Assembly: GCA_900143615.1 (NCBI GenBank)
Contig: FREU01000007.1
Coordinates: forward strand, 291,878-355,877
Source of the DNA: Rhodobacteraceae bacterium Alg231-30
GTDB lineage: Bacteria; Pseudomonadota; Alphaproteobacteria; Rhodobacterales; Rhodobacteraceae
Direction of reading: 5' to 3'
Length of the DNA: 64,000 nucleotides
Shown here: one piece after another, positions 8,929-18,494 of the stretch
How the letters are laid out: the number at the start of each line of letters is the position of its first letter
Position numbering within the stretch: position 1 is the stretch's first letter
Position numbers and translations under genes: made by a program
The notes under the pieces: model-generated
What the model saw: the letters and a program-made list of their open reading frames with translations, nothing else
Told to the model about the DNA's origin: nothing
Database searches by the model: none

Positions 8929-11208
8929 TTAGCCGTAAGTCGACACCGTGGTGCCCGCCAAGGCCGCGATATTCAGCAATCCACGCACAGTAATGGACGG
9001 CGTCACAATCTGCGCACGGTTGCCCATGCCCATCAGGATCGGCCCCACTTCCAGACCGTCCGCAACAGACTTCAAAATGTTGCGCGCAGCCCCTGCCGCA
9101 TCAGTGTTTGAGTAGACCAACACATTGGCTTTGCCCGTCAAACGACCACCAGGGAACAGACGTTCGCGCAACTCTGGATCAAGTGCCGCATCAGTCTGCA
9201 TCTCGCCCTCATACTCAAAATCAACGTCGTGCTGATCCAGAATTTCCAACGCACCGCGCATAATGCGACCCGAGTTGCTATCCAGATTTCCGAACTGGCT
9301 GCCTGAACACAATGCAATCTTTGGCGTCACCCCAAAACGACGCACATGCCGCGCCGCTGCAATCACGGTTTCCGCCACCTGCTCAGACGTAGATTCCATA
9401 TGAATATGAGTGTCCGCCAAGAACAATGGCCCCTTATCAAGAATGATCAGAGACAAGGACGCGGTTGGATGAAGCTTTTGGTTTTGAAGCACTTCCGTGA
9501 CATAGCGAAGGTGCCAGCGGTACTCACCAAAGGTACCACAAATCATACTATCCGCATCACCGCGTTCCACGGCAATGGCGGCAATCGCGGTGCTGTTTGT
9601 GCGCAAAATCGCCTTGGCACTGTCAGGGCTCACGCCTTGGCGGCGCAGCTTGTTGTGATAGGTTGTCCAATAGTCGCGGTAGCGCTCGTCAAACTCTGGG
9701 TTGATCAACTCAAAGTCTTTGCCGGGGCGGATTTTCAAACCTGTACGTTTGAGACGATGCTCAACGACTTCCGGACGTCCGATCAGAATTGGCGTATCAA
9801 GGCTCTCTTCGATCATAGTTTGGGCGGCCCGCAACACACGTTCGTCCTCGCCTTCCGCAAACACAATCTTACGACGGCTCATACTGGCCGCTTCATAGAC
9901 AGGGCGCATAATCATCGAGGAACGGAAGACCTGCGCCTCTAGTCGCTCTTCATAGGCCATCAAATCAATTTCTTTGGTCGCCACACCGGACTCCACAGCA
10001 GCACGCGCCACAGCAACCGCAATGGTTGGCAACAGTCGCGGATCAAAAGGCTTTGGAATCAAATACTCAGGACCAAACAAGAGCTGCTCACCACGGTACG
10101 CCTGTCCGACCTCCGCACTGGTCGTTTCTCGCGCCAGACCGGCAATTGCCTCAACGCACGCCAGCTTCATCGCATCGTTGATCTCGGTTGCGCCAGCGTC
10201 CAGCGCCCCACGGAAGATAAACGGGAAACACAAAACGTTGTTCACTTGGTTCGGATAGTCTGACCGCCCCGTCGCTATCAAAGCCCCTGGCGCTGCTTCT
10301 CGCGCTTCCTCGGGCATAATTTCCGGCGTCGGGTTGGCCAACGCAAAGATGATCGGATCATCGTTCATCTGCGCAACCATTTCTTTGGTCAGCAAACCCG
10401 GGCCAGACACGCCAAGGAACAGATCCGCGCCTTCCATGGCTTCCATCACCGAGCGTTTTTCGGTGGGCTGCGCGAATTCTTTTTTCTCAGCCGTCAGATC
10501 ATTGCGCTGGGTATGCACAACACCTTTGCTGTCCAACATTAGGATGTTTTCATGCTGCACGCCCATGGTCATCAGCATCTTAAGACATGCAATGCCCGCA
10601 GCCCCCGCGCCTAGCGCGACAACCTTGATATCTTCAACGTTTTTCTTGGCCACAATCAAGGCGTTATAAGCCGCTGCTGCAGCAACAATCGCCGTGCCGT
10701 GCTGGTCATCATGAAACACCGGAATATTCATGCGTTCCTTGCAGATACGTTCAACCAGGAAACAGTCCGGCGCCTTGATGTCTTCGAGATTCACCGCGCC
10801 AAAGGTCGGCTCCAAACGGCACACCAGATCGGCCAGCTTCTCGGGATCAGGTTCGTTGACCTCAATGTCAAAACAGTCAATGCCCGCAAACTTCTTAAAC
10901 AGAACAGCCTTACCTTCCATCACCGGCTTACTGGCCTGAGCGCCAATATTGCCCAATCCCAAAACGGCAGTCCCATTTGAAATCACGGCGACCAGATTGC
11001 CCTTGGCCGTATAGCGCGAAGCATCTGCTGGATTTTTTTCAATCTCAACGCAGGCTTCCGCAACACCGGGGCTATAGGCATTACTCAAATCGCGGCCAGT
11101 TGTCATCGGCTTGGTTGCACGGATCTCCAGCTTACCCGGCTTGGGGAACTCGTGATACTTTAGCGCCTCTTGGCGTGCGTTTTCAGCTTTGGTCTTCTTG
11201 TCGCTCAT
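8929..11208 (-). CDS. maeB: NADP-dependent malic enzyme with C-terminal phosphotransacetylase-like domain
   Basis: The 759-aa protein catalyses oxidative decarboxylation of malate to pyruvate with NADP, linking the TCA cycle to pyruvate and NADPH supply. Residues about 15-420 are malic enzyme: YSPGVAEACVEI, the FHDDQHGTA substrate and metal motif, and VALGAGAAGIACLKML for the cofactor. Residues about 430-759 are phosphotransacetylase-like (RKIVFAEGEDERVLRA), which in MaeB proteins is regulatory and lacks Pta activity. The length is normal. The ATG at 11206-11208 follows GGAGAG; a TTG four codons upstream is less likely. It is transcribed in the same direction as the GAPDH gene before it, 30 bp away. 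Confidence 0.96.
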   Translation of the reverse strand: MSDKKTKAENARQEALKYHEFPKPGKLEIRATKPMTTGRDLSNAYSPGVAEACVEIEKNPADASRYTAKGNLVAVISNGTAVLGLGNIGAQASKPVMEGKAVLFKKFAGIDCFDIEVNEPDPEKLADLVCRLEPTFGAVNLEDIKAPDCFLVERICKERMNIPVFHDDQHGTAIVAAAAAYNALIVAKKNVEDIKVVALGAGAAGIACLKMLMTMGVQHENILMLDSKGVVHTQRNDLTAEKKEFAQPTEKRSVMEAMEGADLFLGVSGPGLLTKEMVAQMNDDPIIFALANPTPEIMPEEAREAAPGALIATGRSDYPNQVNNVLCFPFIFRGALDAGATEINDAMKLACVEAIAGLARETTSAEVGQAYRGEQLLFGPEYLIPKPFDPRLLPTIAVAVARAAVESGVATKEIDLMAYEERLEAQVFRSSMIMRPVYEAASMSRRKIVFAEGEDERVLRAAQTMIEESLDTPILIGRPEVVEHRLKRTGLKIRPGKDFELINPEFDERYRDYWTTYHNKLRRQGVSPDSAKAILRTNSTAIAAIAVERGDADSMICGTFGEYRWHLRYVTEVLQNQKLHPTASLSLIILDKGPLFLADTHIHMESTSEQVAETVIAAARHVRRFGVTPKIALCSGSQFGNLDSNSGRIMRGALEILDQHDVDFEYEGEMQTDAALDPELRERLFPGGRLTGKANVLVYSNTDAAGAARNILKSVADGLEVGPILMGMGNRAQIVTPSITVRGLLNIAALAGTTVSTYG

Positions 11209-11238
11209 CGTTCTCTCCAAAAGTCCCCTCGGCAGGCG

Positions 11239-12237
11239 TCAACGCCGCCCCATATTTCTGGCCATATCCAACATGCGGTTGGAAAAGCCCCATTCATTGT
11301 CATACCAGCCGAACACCCGCAGTAGTCCGCCAACGGACACCGATGTTTCGCGCTCACTAATAATCAAGGATTCTGGTCGTGCGCGCAGGTCCGTGGACAC
11401 CAGCGGCTTTTGCGTCCAGCCAATCAAATGTGCGCGCGCGGCTTCTGCGCGCAGCACTGTGTTCACCCGCTCAGCAGTGACATCGCGCTCTGTCTGAATG
11501 GTCAGATCAATTGCGGACACGCTCGCCGTAGGGACACGAATTGCCCGCGCTTCAACCCGCCCTGCCAGATGTGGCAAAACACTTCCGATCAGCTTTTGCG
11601 CGGACGTTGTCGTCGGCACCATCGACAAAGCCGCCGCACGGCTGCGTTCAAGATTAGCACGCGGTTTGTCCACCGTCGGCTGACTACCGGTATAGCAATG
11701 AACCGTTGTCATATGCCCGCTGATAAGCCCAAAACCTTCGTCCAACACGCGTAGCAAAGGCGCAAGCGCGTTTGTGGTGCATGACGCATTTGAAATTATT
11801 TTGTGGTCGCCTAACTGCGCCTCATTTGCGCCCATGACCAACGTCACATCCGCTTCATCCGATGGGCCGGATATCAAGACAGACCGTGCGCCCGCCGCCA
11901 GCCCGCGCTCAGCGATGGCACGAGAACCGGCCATTCCCGTGCATTCCAAAACCACATCTACCTGCGACAAATCCAATTGGCTGAGGTCCCGTTCTGCCGA
12001 GAACGGAATTTCCAGACCGTCAACCGACAAGAAACCCTCCCCGACAGCCACATCGCCGTTATAGGCGCCAAATACGCTGTCAAATTCAAACAGATATGCG
12101 CAGGCTTCAAGACTCTCGATGTCGTTGACACCAACGATTTCAAACTCTGGATGGTGTCCTTTGGACAGAATGCGCAACAGCGTCCGGCCAATACGACCAA
12201 ACCCATTGATGAAAATCCTGATCTTACGCTCGCTCAT
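11239..12237 (-). CDS. gap: Glyceraldehyde-3-phosphate dehydrogenase family protein (type I)
   Basis: The 332-aa cytoplasmic enzyme has an NAD-binding INGFGRIGR start, the catalytic SNASCTTNALAP, HMTTVHCYTGSQ, and WYDNEWGFSNRM near the C-terminus. All are hallmarks of phosphorylating GAPDH. Several regions differ from the standard glycolytic enzyme (FEFDSVFGAYNGDV, TGMAGSRAIAERGL, VSTDLRARPESLI), so this may be a second, gluconeogenic or erythrose-4-phosphate-type paralogue. It lies 30 bp upstream of maeB in the same direction, and the pair may be co-transcribed. Which isozyme it is cannot be settled here. Confidence 0.85.
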   Translation of the reverse strand: MSERKIRIFINGFGRIGRTLLRILSKGHHPEFEIVGVNDIESLEACAYLFEFDSVFGAYNGDVAVGEGFLSVDGLEIPFSAERDLSQLDLSQVDVVLECTGMAGSRAIAERGLAAGARSVLISGPSDEADVTLVMGANEAQLGDHKIISNASCTTNALAPLLRVLDEGFGLISGHMTTVHCYTGSQPTVDKPRANLERSRAAALSMVPTTTSAQKLIGSVLPHLAGRVEARAIRVPTASVSAIDLTIQTERDVTAERVNTVLRAEAARAHLIGWTQKPLVSTDLRARPESLIISERETSVSVGGLLRVFGWYDNEWGFSNRMLDMARNMGRR

Positions 12238-12365
12238 GGCGGATTTCCTACAACTCCCCGAGCGGCTAATTGACTGGTTTTACCCCCAAAAGGCCAGCCC
12301 AAAAGCAATGGAGAAGCGGCCTCTTGCGCAATGTTAACGCTATCAATCGCAAGCAAATTACCCCA

Positions 12366-12393
12366 GACCAGTTTTCATGTGCGAAAACTGGTC
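12366..12393. promoter_or_regulatory. 28-bp perfect inverted repeat upstream of the GAPDH gene
   Basis: GACCAGTTTTC and GAAAACTGGTC flank a 6-base spacer. It sits about 130 bp before the GAPDH start and about 95 bp after the ureidoglycine aminohydrolase stop. There is no T-run on either side, so an operator or RNA processing hairpin is as plausible as a terminator. Confidence 0.45.
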
Positions 12394-12488
12394 AAAGATC
12401 CACAACCACGCCCTTTCCAAACGCCAAATTCCCGCAGCAAAAGGACTTAATAATCGCCCGATGCGCGTGACCACGCTCAGATGAGGGA

Positions 12489-13310
12489 TCAACGCAATGT
12501 CATATGCCGGTTTACGTCTTTGTACAGCAAATAGCGGAATTTCCCGGGTCCACCTGCATAACACGCCTGCGGGCAAAACGCGCGCAGCCACATATAGTCT
12601 CCGGCCTCGACCTCTACCCAGTCCTGATTAAGCCGATAGACCGCTTTTCCCTCTAACACATACAAACCGTGTTCCATCACATGGGTTTCGGCAAAAGGGA
12701 TAACCCCACCAGGTTCAAACGTGACAATATTCACATGCATATCATGACGCATGTCGTCCGGTTGAACAAAACGGGTTGTGGCCCATTTTCCGTCCGTGTC
12801 TGGCATCTCGTTTGGCGCGTGGTCCCGCTCGTTGGTGACAAATGGCGTGGGGGCTTCGATGCCCTCCACCGGCTCATATGCCTTGCGCACCCAATGAAAC
12901 TTGGCCACAGCATCACTTTCATTGCGCAACGTCCACTGACACCCCGCAGGCAGGTAGGCATACCCCCCTTCGCCCAATTCATGCTGCACGCCCTCAATGG
13001 ACACAACCACCTGTCCCTGAACGACAAACAATACCCCTTGTGCTTGTGGGTCCAATTCGGGGCGTTCACTACCGCCCCCAGGACTGACCTCGGTAATGTA
13101 GTGCGAAAACGTTTCTGCAAATCCACTGAGCGGACGGGCTATCACCCAAGTGCGTGCATCGTCCCAAAACGGCAAATTCGATGTCACGATGTCGGTCATG
13201 GTGCCACGCGGAATGACGGCATAAGCATCTGTAAAGACAGCGCGGTCGGTTAGCAGCTGGGTTTGGGGCGGTAATCCGCCCTGCGACGCGTAATATGTGG
13301 GCTTGGACAT
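12489..13310 (-). CDS. allE: (S)-ureidoglycine aminohydrolase, bicupin
   Basis: The 273-aa protein has two cupin halves. The second carries the metal-binding pattern PGGVIPFAETHVMEHGLYVLEGKAVYRLN, with conserved His and Glu. The family (AllE/YlbA/UGlyAH) uses Mn to convert (S)-ureidoglycine to ureidoglycolate and ammonia, a step in allantoin (purine) catabolism in the cytoplasm. The N-terminal pattern YYASQGGLPPQTQLLTDRAVFTDAYAVIPRG is family-typical. The ATG at 13308-13310 is the only sensible start. No other allantoin pathway gene is adjacent, so it stands alone as a single gene. Confidence 0.9.
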   Translation of the reverse strand: MSKPTYYASQGGLPPQTQLLTDRAVFTDAYAVIPRGTMTDIVTSNLPFWDDARTWVIARPLSGFAETFSHYITEVSPGGGSERPELDPQAQGVLFVVQGQVVVSIEGVQHELGEGGYAYLPAGCQWTLRNESDAVAKFHWVRKAYEPVEGIEAPTPFVTNERDHAPNEMPDTDGKWATTRFVQPDDMRHDMHVNIVTFEPGGVIPFAETHVMEHGLYVLEGKAVYRLNQDWVEVEAGDYMWLRAFCPQACYAGGPGKFRYLLYKDVNRHMTLR

Positions 13311-13463
13311 AGTCTATCGATCCTAAGGGAGTACCGTACAATCAAACGCTGATCCAACAGAGAGTCCAACATCAAAGCAGGTGATTGCCGCTAAAGGAGT
13401 GTCACGTTTTTTTTGAAAATACGACGGACGTTTTCAAACCAACACTTAAACCCAACCGATGTC

Positions 13464-14123
13464 CTACAGTGGCTCAATCAACTCTGAACCTGAAGCCCGA
13501 TTAGAGTTCACCGCCCGATCCACTTGATGAAAGGTCAACAGATCCTCATCCGCCGCAGCCATCAATTTGGCCGCCCCGTGCCCCTCTTCGCCAAGCCACA
13601 ATGCCCAGTCTTCCGGCGACACAATCACCGGCATACGGTGATGAATACGCGACATGCTCTCGTTAGCCCCAGTCGTCACCATCGCGCAGGTTGTGAAGTG
13701 CAAATCATCTTGATGCCACTCTTGCCAAACACCTGCCATCGCCAATGGGGCATCACCACGAATGTACCAAGGCCAACGCACGCCAGCGTCATCTTTGGTC
13801 CATTCATAAAACCCGCTCACGGGGATCAGACACCGCCGCTCGCGACAGGCTGCTGAAAACGCGGGCTTTTCAGCCAAGGTTTCAGAACGCGCATTGATCA
13901 ACAGCGGGCCATCGTTAGGCTTTTTGTACCACTTGGGAATAAACCCCCACCGCATCGCCACCAGCCGACGTCGCGCCGCATCTCCTTGCCCCAAAACCAC
14001 ATGAACATCGTTGGTCGGGCAAACATTATAGTTCGGAACGTTTGGCAAATTGTTGGCAGGACTGGCGGCAAACAATTGCGCCATTGCGTCGGTTGGCAAA
14101 GTAATCGCAAAGCGTCCACACAT
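13464..14123 (-). CDS. SRAP-family (YedK/HMCES) DNA-protein crosslinking protein
   Basis: The 219-aa product begins MCGRF, so Cys2 becomes the N-terminal nucleophile that forms a thiazolidine link with abasic sites in single-stranded DNA. The other catalytic elements are present: WGFIPKWYKK, NARSETLAEKPAF, GFYEWTKD (Glu) and HHRMPV (His). HMCES/YedK proteins shield abasic sites at replication forks. Its ATG overlaps the stop of the upstream DUF1992 gene by one base (TGATG), which implies translational coupling. Bacterial SRAP genes are often SOS-linked, but no LexA box was identified here. Confidence 0.93.
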   Translation of the reverse strand: MCGRFAITLPTDAMAQLFAASPANNLPNVPNYNVCPTNDVHVVLGQGDAARRRLVAMRWGFIPKWYKKPNDGPLLINARSETLAEKPAFSAACRERRCLIPVSGFYEWTKDDAGVRWPWYIRGDAPLAMAGVWQEWHQDDLHFTTCAMVTTGANESMSRIHHRMPVIVSPEDWALWLGEEGHGAAKLMAAADEDLLTFHQVDRAVNSNRASGSELIEPL

Positions 14124-14428
14124 CAGCGATACCCTTTGCGCGCCATCCCGATACGCGCCTCCATCATCGACATGTCTTTCATGATATCCTGCCGCTGTGT
14201 GCGATCCCCTGTTTCGCGTAGTTCCTCCCGCAGTTTCGCCAATTGTCGGGACAAGGTCACAAATTCCGGCGCACCGCCACTGTCTTTGACCAAACGGTTG
14301 ATCAGCGCATTTTCCGGATCATCTTCGGGTGGCAAAGGCCGCCCCGCGCATTGCAGGTTTTGAAACTCACCCGCCGCCTCGGCCGCGCGGATGCGCTGTT
14401 CGATCAGATCAAAAAGCGGGTGTTCCAT
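14123..14428 (-). CDS. DUF1992 (DnaJ-C28-like) small protein
   Basis: The 101-aa protein shows the DUF1992 pattern: an N-terminal LIEQRIRAAEAAGEFQNL, then the GRPLPPEDDPENA loop and a long C-terminal helix rich in Arg, Glu and Leu. The family's role is unknown; the eukaryotic relative is DNAJC28. In Roseobacters it commonly precedes an SRAP gene, as here, with stop and start overlapping. The function is not inferred further. Confidence 0.85.
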   Translation of the reverse strand: MEHPLFDLIEQRIRAAEAAGEFQNLQCAGRPLPPEDDPENALINRLVKDSGGAPEFVTLSRQLAKLREELRETGDRTQRQDIMKDMSMMEARIGMARKGYR

Positions 14429-14439
14429 TCCATCTCCAA

Positions 14440-14470
14440 AAGAAAACGCCCCGCCAGTTTCCGAGCGGGG
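14440..14470 (-). terminator. Rho-independent terminator of the nucleotidase gene
   Basis: CCCCGC and GCGGGG form a 6-bp stem with a 10-base loop. On the minus strand it is followed by GTTTTCTTTT. It lies about 35 bp after the stop of the UshA-like gene and before the DUF1992 start. Confidence 0.75.
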
Positions 14471-14503
14471 AGTTCAAAGGTCAAGCCATCGCGCAAACGA
14501 CGC

Positions 14504-16060
14504 TTATTTAACGACGATACGTCCATCAAGATAAGGCTTAAACGCGCCTTGGGCCGCCATATACTCGGCGGTGACATCGGCCAGATCAGGGCCGTAGTCA
14601 TAGGCATTTTGGGCCGAGCGGAACATTTTATAGCCGTCGCCACCGTTGCGCACATAGTTGTTGGACACCACGCTATAGAGCTTACCCAACTCAATTGGCG
14701 CATCCCCAACGAGAACGTCACTGACGCGGCTGCCAACCGGACGGCTCACGTCAAAGGCATAGCTCATGCCGGCAACTTGCGGGAAACGACCGGCCCCGTC
14801 TTCGTGCTGGCTGACGCCGTTTTCAAGCGCGGCCATTATGGTTTCCCCAGTGACTTGGAACGTGGACAAGGTGTTTTGGAACGGCAAAACCGTCAGCACT
14901 TCGCCCATGGTCACTTCGCCACCGTCAATAGACGCGCGAATGCCGCCGCCGTTCTGAATGGCGATTTCAACACCTTGATCCTTGACGCGATCCAGCATCG
15001 CATCAGCAATCAAATTGCCCATTGCACATTCTTGAGCCCGGCATGACCCACGCTCGCCATCGATCGGCTCGGCGGTTTCCGCCACCACACGATTGCGGAT
15101 TTCATCCAGAGGAGCAGCCGCCTCTGCGATACGCGCTTTGGTCGCATCATCTTCCATGATGGCTGCGTCCATGATGATCGGCTCACCCGTTGCCGAAACT
15201 ACATCACCGGCATCGTTGAATGTGACGTTCAATTCGCCCAGGAACTTGCCGTAGGCATAGGCCGACACAATCGCTGTAGAACCTACCATTGTCGGATAAG
15301 GCCCTTCCGCACGATCAGAGGTATTGGAAAGAAGGGTGTTTGTATGCCCTCCAACGATCACGTCCACCCCTGTTGTTTTGGCGGCCACATCTTGATCCAC
15401 AACATAGCCAGAGTGGCTCAACACGATAATCTTGTTCACACCCATTTCGGTTAGTTTGTCGACTTCGCCCTGCACTGCCGCACTAGGATCAGAGAATTTG
15501 ACATTTGGACCGGGGCTGGCCAACTCATCGGTATCCTGCGGCGTCAGGCCAATGAGACCAAGCTTTTCACCGCCGCGCTCGATCACTGCCGACTTAGCCA
15601 GTTTGTCGGCCAACAGCGGCTCGCGGCTGACATCCGCATTTGACATAAGAACTGGAAAATCTACCGCATCCATAAACCCGCGCAGCACTTCGGGGCCGTC
15701 GTCAAACTCGTGGTTGCCCACGGTCATGCCGTCATAGCCCATTTTGTTCATCATCTCAGCGGCAAGTTTACCCTTGTAGTAGGTGTAAAATAGCGTGCCT
15801 TGGAACTGATCCCCACCATCCACAAGGATGGAATTGTTGGACCGTGCGCGCGCCTCTTCAACGGCTGTCACCAAACGTGCTGAACCGCCAAAGCATTTGC
15901 CTTCGGCATTGTCTTCTTCACCGCAACCGGAATCATATTTGGAAATTGGCTCAAACCGAGCGTGGAAATCGTTGGTGTGCAGAATGGTTAGCGTATAGTC
16001 CGCCGCCGCCATTCCTGCTGTTGTGGCCAATAGCGCGCCACCAAGCAAAAATCGTTTCAT
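14504..16060 (-). CDS. Periplasmic 5'-nucleotidase / metallophosphatase, UshA family
   Basis: The 518-aa protein has a signal peptide (MKRFLLGGALLATTAGMAAA). The N-terminal calcineurin-like metallophosphatase domain (about 25-290) shows LHTNDFHARFE, VDGGDQFQGT, GNHEFDDGPE, LSHSGYVVD and GGHTNTLLS. The C-terminal 5'-nucleotidase substrate domain (about 325-480) has QNGGGIRASIDGG and NNYVRNGGDGYKMF. UshA-type enzymes hydrolyse extracellular nucleotides to nucleosides and phosphate for scavenging. It has its own terminator and appears monocistronic. A role in phosphate or nucleotide acquisition is likely, though no Pho box was confirmed. Confidence 0.93.
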   Translation of the reverse strand: MKRFLLGGALLATTAGMAAADYTLTILHTNDFHARFEPISKYDSGCGEEDNAEGKCFGGSARLVTAVEEARARSNNSILVDGGDQFQGTLFYTYYKGKLAAEMMNKMGYDGMTVGNHEFDDGPEVLRGFMDAVDFPVLMSNADVSREPLLADKLAKSAVIERGGEKLGLIGLTPQDTDELASPGPNVKFSDPSAAVQGEVDKLTEMGVNKIIVLSHSGYVVDQDVAAKTTGVDVIVGGHTNTLLSNTSDRAEGPYPTMVGSTAIVSAYAYGKFLGELNVTFNDAGDVVSATGEPIIMDAAIMEDDATKARIAEAAAPLDEIRNRVVAETAEPIDGERGSCRAQECAMGNLIADAMLDRVKDQGVEIAIQNGGGIRASIDGGEVTMGEVLTVLPFQNTLSTFQVTGETIMAALENGVSQHEDGAGRFPQVAGMSYAFDVSRPVGSRVSDVLVGDAPIELGKLYSVVSNNYVRNGGDGYKMFRSAQNAYDYGPDLADVTAEYMAAQGAFKPYLDGRIVVK

Positions 16061-16185
16061 ATGGGAATCCCCTCTCTGTCTTCTTATTTTATGCCCCGAT
16101 GGTGCCTCTCAAATGCACCATCTGTCAAAACCAAACATTCAAATGTGCGACTTGACGTTACCGACCGCCCATTGCATGTGAAGAC

Positions 16186-16527
16186 ATGCTTATTTTTAAA
16201 ATACTTCAGGGCGAAGAATGGGCAGCATTGCGCGCCGCCGGTCAAATCGCCGGAGCGCCGATCGACATTGCCGATGGCTATGTGCATTTCTCAACCGCCG
16301 AGCAGGTTGCAGAAACCGCCGCTAAGCATTTTGCAAATGCGGAAAATCTGTTTCTTTTAGGGGTTGAAAGCGCGCCCTTAGAGGACGATCTGAAGTGGGA
16401 ACCCTCCCGCGGCGGTGCGCTGTTCCCCCACCTGTATCGAGAGCTCAGGCTTTCGGATGTCACATGGGCGCAACCACTGCCGCTGGCAGACGGTGTCCAT
16501 CAGTTTCCCGCAGGACTAGGCATATGA
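16186..16527 (+). CDS. DUF952 family protein
   Basis: The 113-aa protein is typical of DUF952: a start [19 protein letters not shown], a central [16 protein letters not shown], and [18 protein letters not shown]. The biochemical role is unknown. In Rhodobacteraceae this gene regularly precedes pyrD, and here the pyrD ATG overlaps its stop (ATGA). It is the first gene of a tightly coupled three-gene operon with pyrD and arsC. Confidence 0.9.
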   Translation: MLIFKILQGEEWAALRAAGQIAGAPIDIADGYVHFSTAEQVAETAAKHFANAENLFLLGVESAPLEDDLKWEPSRGGALFPHLYRELRLSDVTWAQPLPLADGVHQFPAGLGI

Positions 16528-17582
16528 GATTTCTTGAACCCATCGGCATCAAAGTGATGCACCAATTTGACCCCGAAGTGGCCCACGGCCTTGCGATCCG
16601 CGCGTTGCAAACAGGTTTGATGGCGTCACCCGGTCCAATCACGTCCTCCCGCCTGCGCACCAATGTTGCCGGACTAGATCTGCCAAACCCCTTGGGGCTT
16701 GCGGCCGGATTTGACAAAAATGCGACCGCTCTCAAAGGCCTGTCGCGAAGCGGTTTTGGCCATATCGAGGTCGGCGCAGCCACCCCGCGCGCCCAGCCTG
16801 GCAATCCTAAACCACGTTTATTCCGCCTGACACCAGAGCGGGCTGCTATCAACCGCTTTGGCTTTAACAACGACGGTATGGACGCGATTGCAGCCCGTCT
16901 TGCTAAACGCCCCCAAAACGCGGTGATCGGCCTGAACCTTGGTGCCAACAAAGACAGCGACGACCGCGCAGCCGACTTTGCCCGTGTCTTAGCGCATTGT
17001 GGCCCGCACATTGACTTTGCCACCGTCAACGTCAGCTCGCCCAATACCGAGAAACTGCGCGACCTTCAGGGTAAGGCGGCGCTCTCGGCTCTGCTTGCTG
17101 GTGTCATGCAGACCCGCGACGAACTCGACCGCGCAATTCCGGTGTTCCTGAAGATCGCACCTGATCTGAGCGACGCGGAACTCACAGAAATTGCCGAAGT
17201 CGCTCTGGAGAGCAAAATTGACGGCGTCATCACAACCAACACAACCCTGTCGCGCGACGGGCTGACCAGCCCGCACAAAGACGAAAAAGGTGGGTTGTCC
17301 GGCGCACCGCTGTTTGAACGCTCCACCCGCGTCTTGGCGCGTTTCTCTCAACTCACAGACGGCAAGCTGCCCCTGATTGGTGTGGGGGGCGTGGCGAATG
17401 CCGAAGATGCCTACGCCAAAATCTGCGCCGGTGCCTCGGCCGTGCAAATGTACACCGCGCTCGTATATTCCGGATTGTCGCTGATCGAAGATACGGTGCG
17501 CGGCTTGGATGCGCTCCTGGAACGCGACGGCTTTGCCAATGTCGCAGATGCAGTGGGCAGCAAACGGGACGATTGGCTGTGA
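16524..17582 (+). CDS. pyrD: Dihydroorotate dehydrogenase (quinone), class 2
   Basis: The 352-aa FMN enzyme oxidises dihydroorotate to orotate in pyrimidine synthesis, using membrane quinone. Class 2 features are visible: the short N-terminal membrane-associating region, [39 protein letters not shown] (catalytic Ser), [13 protein letters not shown] and a C-terminal [11 protein letters not shown]-phosphate motif. The ATG overlaps the stop of the DUF952 gene, and its own TGA overlaps the GTG start of arsC, so the three are translationally coupled. Length is normal. Confidence 0.97.
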   Translation: MRFLEPIGIKVMHQFDPEVAHGLAIRALQTGLMASPGPITSSRLRTNVAGLDLPNPLGLAAGFDKNATALKGLSRSGFGHIEVGAATPRAQPGNPKPRLFRLTPERAAINRFGFNNDGMDAIAARLAKRPQNAVIGLNLGANKDSDDRAADFARVLAHCGPHIDFATVNVSSPNTEKLRDLQGKAALSALLAGVMQTRDELDRAIPVFLKIAPDLSDAELTEIAEVALESKIDGVITTNTTLSRDGLTSPHKDEKGGLSGAPLFERSTRVLARFSQLTDGKLPLIGVGGVANAEDAYAKICAGASAVQMYTALVYSGLSLIEDTVRGLDALLERDGFANVADAVGSKRDDWL

Positions 17583-17917
17583 TCACCATCTGGCACAATC
17601 CGCGCTGCTCCAAATCTCGCCAAACCCTCGCTTTGCTGCAAGAGCGGGGGGATGTCACCATCCGGCGCTATCTGAAAGATGCCCCAACCGTGGCAGAGCT
17701 CAAATCTGTTTGCGCCTTGTTGGGGGGCACGGCAATCGACATGATGCGCCCCAAAGAAGCACAATTTCGCGAGTTGGGTTTGTCAAAATCAGACAGCGAC
17801 ACAGCCTTGTTTGAAGCCATGTCCACCAATCCGATCCTGATCGAACGCCCTATCGTATTCATCGCAGCAAAAGCCGCAATCGGCAGGCCACCCGAGGCGG
17901 TTCTGGACATCCTTTAA
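17579..17917 (+). CDS. arsC: Arsenate reductase-like protein (ArsC/Spx family)
   Basis: The 112-aa thioredoxin-fold protein has the active-site sequence [12 protein letters not shown] (Cys then Ser) and the [12 protein letters not shown] and [11 protein letters not shown] motifs of glutaredoxin-dependent arsenate reductases. It reduces arsenate to arsenite in the cytoplasm. The GTG at 17579 is chosen because it overlaps the pyrD stop (GTGA). No arsenite exporter or ArsR gene is near, so it may serve general thiol or arsenate housekeeping rather than a resistance operon. Confidence 0.9.
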   Translation: MITIWHNPRCSKSRQTLALLQERGDVTIRRYLKDAPTVAELKSVCALLGGTAIDMMRPKEAQFRELGLSKSDSDTALFEAMSTNPILIERPIVFIAAKAAIGRPPEAVLDIL

Positions 17918-17953
17918 CTCAGCGCGACCTTCACAGGTTGTGCAAAAATGAAC

Positions 17954-18220
17954 CTATGCTTCTTTCAATTCATCGAAAAAAGGTGCGTTTTTGCAGCACT
18001 CAGGTGCCTGCGTTGCTGGGCAAACCTGCGCACCAAGCCAAGTTTCGCAATCCCGGACACGTCCGCAACTTCGACATTGCGTGACCATTTTTTCATACGC
18101 TGAGGCTGAAAGCCGTCCCTCTGCCATGGCTTCGCTGAGCGACACTCCCATCGCACGTGCAACACTGCGAGTCATCCAGAAATGTTTTACCGGATCCCCC
18201 AGCTGCAAAACACTCGCCAT
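17954..18220 (-). CDS. DUF6455-type small Cys-rich protein, paralogue 3 of 3
   Basis: The 88-aa protein has an N-terminal helix (GDPVKHFWMTRSVARAMGVSL) and a Cys motif MVTQCRSCGRVRDCETWL followed by CPATQAPECCKNAPFF. The arrangement C-x2-C-x5-C plus a later C-x-N-x3-F is shared by the two genes just upstream. The motif suggests metal or Fe-S binding, but the family has no assigned function. It starts one base after the stop of the preceding paralogue and is the last gene of this small operon. Confidence 0.75.
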   Translation of the reverse strand: MASVLQLGDPVKHFWMTRSVARAMGVSLSEAMAEGRLSASAYEKMVTQCRSCGRVRDCETWLGAQVCPATQAPECCKNAPFFDELKEA

Positions 18221-18221
18221 C

Positions 18222-18494
18222 TCAATGCCCTTTCAATGCTTGCTTTAACCTGTTGAATTCTAAGAGGTTGTCGCAGGTATCCGGCGCATCGCAAGCTTGA
18301 TCGCGTCGATGAGCGGTCAGCCATCGTTGGCAACCGTGATCCCAGCTGCACCCACGACAGGTCGAGACCATCTGAGCCCAACCATCCTGCGTAAGCTGAT
18401 TGCAGGCAGTCGCGGCAACCAAATCCACCTGCGTGATCCGTGCCATATTCTGAGCACGCCAGAAATGTATGTTACTGTCGCCAAGCGGTCTCAT
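18222..18494 (-). CDS. DUF6455-type small Cys-rich protein, paralogue 2 of 3
   Basis: The 90-aa paralogue has MVSTCRGCSWDHGCQRWL and then CDAPDTCDNLLEFNRL, aligning with the Cys pattern of its neighbours. Its ATG overlaps the TGA of the upstream paralogue (ATGA), so the genes are translationally coupled. Sequence identity between the paralogues is low apart from the Cys and aromatic positions, which points to old duplication and divergence. Function is unknown. Confidence 0.75.
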   Translation of the reverse strand: MRPLGDSNIHFWRAQNMARITQVDLVAATACNQLTQDGWAQMVSTCRGCSWDHGCQRWLTAHRRDQACDAPDTCDNLLEFNRLKQALKGH

